In this document: positions 60,934-64,000 of the stretch, one piece after another
How the letters are laid out: every line of letters starts with the position of its first letter
Numbering within the stretch: the stretch's first letter is position 1
Assembly (NCBI GenBank): GCA_021732145.1
Contig: JAKFVN010000003.1
Location: forward strand, 82,387 to 146,386
DNA: 64,000 nt
From: Alphaproteobacteria bacterium
GTDB lineage: Bacteria > Pseudomonadota > Alphaproteobacteria > UBA9219 > RGZA01
Reading direction: 5' to 3'
Program-made: the position numbers and the translations under genes
Notes under the pieces: generated by a model
The model's database searches: none
The model's input: only the letters and a program-made list of their open reading frames with translations
What the model was told of the DNA's origin: nothing

Positions 60934-62253
60934 ATGGCTAACGATCCAAAAGCACCATCCTTCCCATCAGTCGCGCCAAATAATTCTGTTTGGCAGCTTT
61001 CCAAGGATACCAATAAGGAACGCGCTGCACTGCCGGAGCGGTTATTGCTCGATGCCGTTGAACGCATGGGCGCATTCCGCGAAGGCCGCATTGCAGCACA
61101 TATCCATTTCTCCAAACTTCAGCATCATAACCGCCGCGATCATTATCTGCGTATCGCGGCCGATAATTTTGAAAGCCATGTGAAGTCCTATGCGGGTCAC
61201 ATCTTCCTGCTCAGCAATGGCGATTTATTTTTCCTTGGCAAAGACGTGGAGATGCATTCGCTGATTGAAGCAGTTGATAAATTGCGCGTGCTGTTTTCCG
61301 AAGACCCGCTGGCGCAATACCATTCAAGTGATGATGAAACCGGCGGGTTTGCCAGCTACTACGATTTCGAGGAAAATTACGATTTGCTGCAACAGGATGT
61401 TCTTATTCTTTACAAGAGCATGGAGCGCTTGCGCAAAACCAAAGAAGCAACGGAAGCCAAGGCCATCAAAACATCGACGCGTGGCCGCCCATTCGTGCCG
61501 GGTGATTTGGCAAAATTGATTTCCATTCTGGAGCGCGCGGATTTGACCAACATCCTTCGCCGTCAAACCGCCTGCACGATTGATGAAAACGGAATTCCCA
61601 AACCATTGTTTCAGGAAGCTTATGTTTCCATCGATGATTTACAAAAAATCTGCACGCCGGATATTGATTTGCTATCCGACCGCTGGCTGTTCCATTATTT
61701 GACGCGCACGCTGGATAAGCGCGTGCTCACGCTGCTGTCGAACACCGGCATTAATCCTGAAATGCCGTTCAGCTTGAATTTGAATGTGCAAACGGTGCTC
61801 TCGCCCGAATTTGCAAAATTCGATACGCTTATTCCATCGCAATTGCGCGGACGCGTCGCGATTGAAGTGCACAAGGTGGATTTGTTCAGCGATATGGGCG
61901 CATTCGTGTTCGCGCGCGATTTCCTTCGCGAACGCGGCTATCTGCTGTGCCTTGATGGCCTAACGCAGCACACCCTGCCCTTCTTTGATAAGAACAAGCT
62001 GGGCTTTGATTATTTCAAGGTTTATTGGGCACCCGATGGGTTGAACACCGCGCAGCCGCCAGCCTTGGCGGAAGTCAAATTGCTATTATCGGAATTTGGC
62101 GAGAAAAGCTTCATCCTGTGCCGCTGCGATAGTGAAGATGCCATCACGGTTGGCCGCGAACTGGGCTTCACGCAATTCCAGGGCCGCTTGATTGACCGTC
62201 TGCTTGGCATTTCCAAAACCGGCGTGCCCATCCTCACCAATAAAAAATACTAA
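60934..62253 (+). CDS. Protein with degenerate C-terminal EAL-like domain
   Basis: The 439-aa protein has an unrecognised N-terminal ~230 residues and a C-terminal region that lines up with EAL phosphodiesterases by pattern. VAIEVHKVDLFSDMGAFVFA corresponds to the IE-TE strand, DFLRERGYLLCLDGLTQHTL to the LR-G-IALDDFGTG strand, LGFDYFKVYW to the strand before the iK-D motif, and ELGFTQFQGRLIDRLL to the ELG-QG end. The catalytic acidic set (EAL, DDFG-G, EG-ET) is missing, so c-di-GMP hydrolysis is unlikely. It may act as a binding or scaffold protein. It is the last gene of the fatty-acid operon, 11 nt after the acyl-CoA dehydrogenase. Confidence 0.65.
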   Translation: MANDPKAPSFPSVAPNNSVWQLSKDTNKERAALPERLLLDAVERMGAFREGRIAAHIHFSKLQHHNRRDHYLRIAADNFESHVKSYAGHIFLLSNGDLFFLGKDVEMHSLIEAVDKLRVLFSEDPLAQYHSSDDETGGFASYYDFEENYDLLQQDVLILYKSMERLRKTKEATEAKAIKTSTRGRPFVPGDLAKLISILERADLTNILRRQTACTIDENGIPKPLFQEAYVSIDDLQKICTPDIDLLSDRWLFHYLTRTLDKRVLTLLSNTGINPEMPFSLNLNVQTVLSPEFAKFDTLIPSQLRGRVAIEVHKVDLFSDMGAFVFARDFLRERGYLLCLDGLTQHTLPFFDKNKLGFDYFKVYWAPDGLNTAQPPALAEVKLLLSEFGEKSFILCRCDSEDAITVGRELGFTQFQGRLIDRLLGISKTGVPILTNKKY

Positions 62254-62280
62254 AATTGAGCTACACGTTTCATGCAAAAC

Positions 62281-62294
62281 TGACTATATAGTCA
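62281..62294. promoter_or_regulatory. Perfect 14-bp palindrome directly before the ABC transporter start
   Basis: TGACTATATAGTCA ends 3 nt before ATG 62298. It may be an operator. It also contains TATATA at a distance that would place a transcript start at about the ATG, which would make the mRNA leaderless. No Shine-Dalgarno is seen. Confidence 0.4.
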
Positions 62295-62297
62295 CGC

Positions 62298-63041
62298 ATG
62301 AATAATGCTGCCCCAACCATATATGCCGAAAACCTGAGCAAGACATTTGCAGGTTTTACGGCGGTCAACAACATCAACTTCACTGTCGATGCCGGGGAAA
62401 TGGTTGCGCTGCTTGGCAGCAATGGCGCAGGTAAAACCACGACCATGATGATGCTGCTTGGCATATCGCTGCCATCCAGCGGCCGCGCATCCATTTTGGG
62501 GCATGATATGGCAACGCATCGCTATGACGCATTGCCGCGCATGAATTTTTCAAGCCCCTATGTTGATTTACCGCCCGCACTCACCGCTGCACAAAATTTG
62601 TCTGTGTATGGTGATTTATACGGCGTGCCGCGTTTGAAAGAACGCATCGAAGAATTGGCGGTTGCACTGCAATTCAAGGATTACCTTCATAAAAAATTCG
62701 GCAGTTTAAGTGCCGGGCAAAAAACCCGCGTGTCACTGGCAAAGGCACTGCTAAACAAGCCCACAGTACTGTTGCTGGATGAACCCACCGCTTCGCTAGA
62801 CCCTGATAGTGCGGATTGGGTGCGCAGGTATTTAATGCAATACCAGAAAGATACCCATGCCAGCATTTTAATGGCATCGCATAACATGCAGGAGGTGGAA
62901 CGCATGGCCGACCATATTCTGATCATGCATAAGGGTGATATTCTGCACCGTGGCACCACGCCTGAATTATTTGCGCAATTCAACCGCAGCAATCTGGAAG
63001 ATATTTTCCTTGATGTCGTGCGCGAAAAGGTGCCTGCATGA
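62298..63041 (+). CDS. ABC transporter ATP-binding protein
   Basis: This 247-aa ABC-2 type ATPase has Walker A LLGSNGAGKTTTMMMLLGIS, a Q-loop region around MNFSSPYVDLPPALTAAQNL, the signature SLSAGQKTRVSLAKALLNKP, Walker B VLLLDEPTASLDPDSADW and the His switch in MASHNMQEVERMA. Its C-terminus overlaps the permease start by 4 nt. The family exports drugs, lipids or polysaccharide; the substrate is unknown. The start is ATG 62298, which has no visible RBS. Confidence 0.94.
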   Translation: MNNAAPTIYAENLSKTFAGFTAVNNINFTVDAGEMVALLGSNGAGKTTTMMMLLGISLPSSGRASILGHDMATHRYDALPRMNFSSPYVDLPPALTAAQNLSVYGDLYGVPRLKERIEELAVALQFKDYLHKKFGSLSAGQKTRVSLAKALLNKPTVLLLDEPTASLDPDSADWVRRYLMQYQKDTHASILMASHNMQEVERMADHILIMHKGDILHRGTTPELFAQFNRSNLEDIFLDVVREKVPA

Positions 63042-63841
63042 ATGAAATGATTTTATCCGCGCGCCGCATTTACGCATTGGTGTTCCGTTACATCACGCTG
63101 CTGCTTGGGTCGATGCCACGCTTGTTTGAAAGCCTTTACTGGCCAATCATCAATACCTCGCTCCTTGGCTTTATGAATTATTATTTGCTCAAGCAGCGCG
63201 GCATTGCCGAGATTAATTTCCATTCCATTTTAGGCGCAACGCTGCTGCTGGAATTTTTCCTGCGCTGCCAGCTTAGCTTCATATTGATATTCGTTGAGGA
63301 AATTTATTCGCGCAATTTGGGTCAGCTGTATACCAGCCCCATGCGCGCAGGCGAACAATTGGCATCCTATGTCATCATCATGCTGATCCGCATGCTGGCG
63401 CTAGTGCCGGCCATTTGGCTATGTTCTGTACTGTTCGGTTATAATCTTCTCAGCCTTGGGGAATGGCTCGCGCCCTTCATCCTCAACATGCTGCTGCTGG
63501 GCGTTGCGTTCGGTTTCTTGCTTATCAGTTTGCTGCTGCGCTTTGGCCAAAGCGCGGAATGGTTTGGCTGGATGTTCAGCTGGGCATTCATCCCGTTTAT
63601 CGGCGTTTACTACCCGATTGATATTTTGCCAGCGCCCATGCAAATCATTGGTCATGCCTTGCCTATCTCGCATGTGTTTGAAAGCCTGCGCACCATCGCG
63701 GCGGGCGGCGCGGTCGATGGCCATGTGATGCTGACGGCTACCCTGACCAATCTTTTCTATCTCGCTATCGCCATCTGTATTTTCTTTGCCACACTGCGCG
63801 GCGCAAGAAAGCGCGGTAATCTGCTCAATTTGAACGAATAA
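63038..63841 (+). CDS. ABC-2 type transporter permease
   Basis: This 267-aa membrane protein has six hydrophobic helices. The ABC-2 family pattern includes a first amphipathic helix (YALVFRYITLLLGSMPRLFE), SFILIFVEEIYSRNLGQLYT, SPMRAGEQLASYVIIMLIRM, a conserved loop GWMFSWAFIPFIGVYYPIDI followed by LPAPMQIIGHALPISHVFES, and a final helix. It partners the preceding ATPase through translational coupling (ATGA). The gene ends at 63841 and is followed directly by stacked hairpins. Confidence 0.92.
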   Translation: MNEMILSARRIYALVFRYITLLLGSMPRLFESLYWPIINTSLLGFMNYYLLKQRGIAEINFHSILGATLLLEFFLRCQLSFILIFVEEIYSRNLGQLYTSPMRAGEQLASYVIIMLIRMLALVPAIWLCSVLFGYNLLSLGEWLAPFILNMLLLGVAFGFLLISLLLRFGQSAEWFGWMFSWAFIPFIGVYYPIDILPAPMQIIGHALPISHVFESLRTIAAGGAVDGHVMLTATLTNLFYLAIAICIFFATLRGARKRGNLLNLNE

Positions 63842-63894
63842 TACCAACGCATTGGTATCCGTGCCAACTGGCACGGCGGCGGCTTATGCCGCCG
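63841..63894. repeat. Three stacked perfect hairpins after the ABC permease
   Basis: ATACCAA-cgca-TTGGTAT (63841-63858), CCGTGCCA-ac-TGGCACGG (63859-63876) and CGGCGGC-ttat-GCCGCCG (63877-63894) follow each other without spacer. The second has the AC loop and the third the TTAT spacer of family B, so this may be a related composite. A T-rich stretch (gtattttta) follows, so the last stem may also terminate transcription. The rest, to 64000, shows no gene. Confidence 0.7.
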
Positions 63895-64000
63895 AACAGT
63901 ATTTTTAGGCAACAGTTCTGACATTTGTGCACCGAAAGCCACTTGCTCTGTTTTGAACAACGGCTAAATCTATTATATTGCTTTCGAATCAGAATAAGGG

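Noticed and set aside
1..64000. tRNA, rRNA, tmRNA and prophage genes
   Set aside because: I looked for T-loop and anticodon patterns in the intergenic gaps, for ssrA near smpB and for integrase or phage structural motifs, and saw none. A covariance-model search was not possible.

Overview
The window looks like a chromosomal stretch of a Gram-negative alphaproteobacterium with roughly balanced GC. The evidence is a lipid A/Kdo gene set, ubiquinone synthesis (ubiG), System I cytochrome c maturation (ccmABC), one RFKD-type bifunctional Rsh, and a FadN-type beta-oxidation protein. I assign no genus. It is a compact housekeeping region. I see no rRNA, tRNA, prophage, transposase or CRISPR array. 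Many genes overlap by 4 nt (ATGA starts) or converge with overlapping stop codons.

Layout. 1-4.7 kb: the 5' part of a RodZ-like HTH gene, a nitronate monooxygenase, lysC, ubiG, and a coupled pair of unknown small genes. 5-10 kb: a pirin, a membrane hybrid histidine kinase, and a coupled REC-EAL phosphodiesterase. 10-15.7 kb: pmbA, then an LPS block with an LpxH-like phosphoesterase, a GT4 glycosyltransferase fused to Kdo transferase (WaaA), and lpxK. 15.7-23.5 kb: xseA, purD, a large unknown exported protein, hslU without hslV, asd, and an unknown protein. 23.6-29.2 kb: canonical rsh, marC-like, a second RSH protein with a degenerate hydrolase region, and rpoZ. 29.4-35 kb: a NYN-domain protein, a four-gene glycan cluster, and two unknown genes. 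35-44 kb: recN, rpmI-rplT, pheS, glycerate kinase, an unknown gene, pheT and smpB. 44-50.9 kb: dapA, a lytic transglycosylase, a LysE-type exporter, a LOG protein and ccmABC. 51-54.7 kb: a LABNT membrane protein, an ArnT-like transferase, an HD-like protein and a possible 39-aa membrane peptide. 55-63.8 kb: fadA, a fadB/fadN-like gene, a small membrane protein, an acyl-CoA dehydrogenase, a degenerate EAL protein, and a two-gene ABC-2 transporter.

The most unusual content is not a gene cluster but a population of small palindromic repeats. Family A is a 26-33 nt hairpin with conserved flanks and a covarying stem. It lies in frame inside purD, xseA, pheS and pheT (twice), and also between rpmI and rplT and upstream of a small gene at 51 kb. 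Family B (core GAGCTTAYGCGAGCGAAGCC, often beside a stem closed by an AC dinucleotide) lies in frame inside ubiG and in two intergenic sites. Family R is a 120-160 nt intergenic element with three copies and compensatory changes in its terminal stems. A fourth, MITE-like inverted repeat supplies the start codon of a glycosyltransferase. The in-frame copies lie in loops that I recall as variable or absent in the host families. This resembles the Rickettsia palindromic element phenomenon, but I do not recognise the sequences as RPEs.
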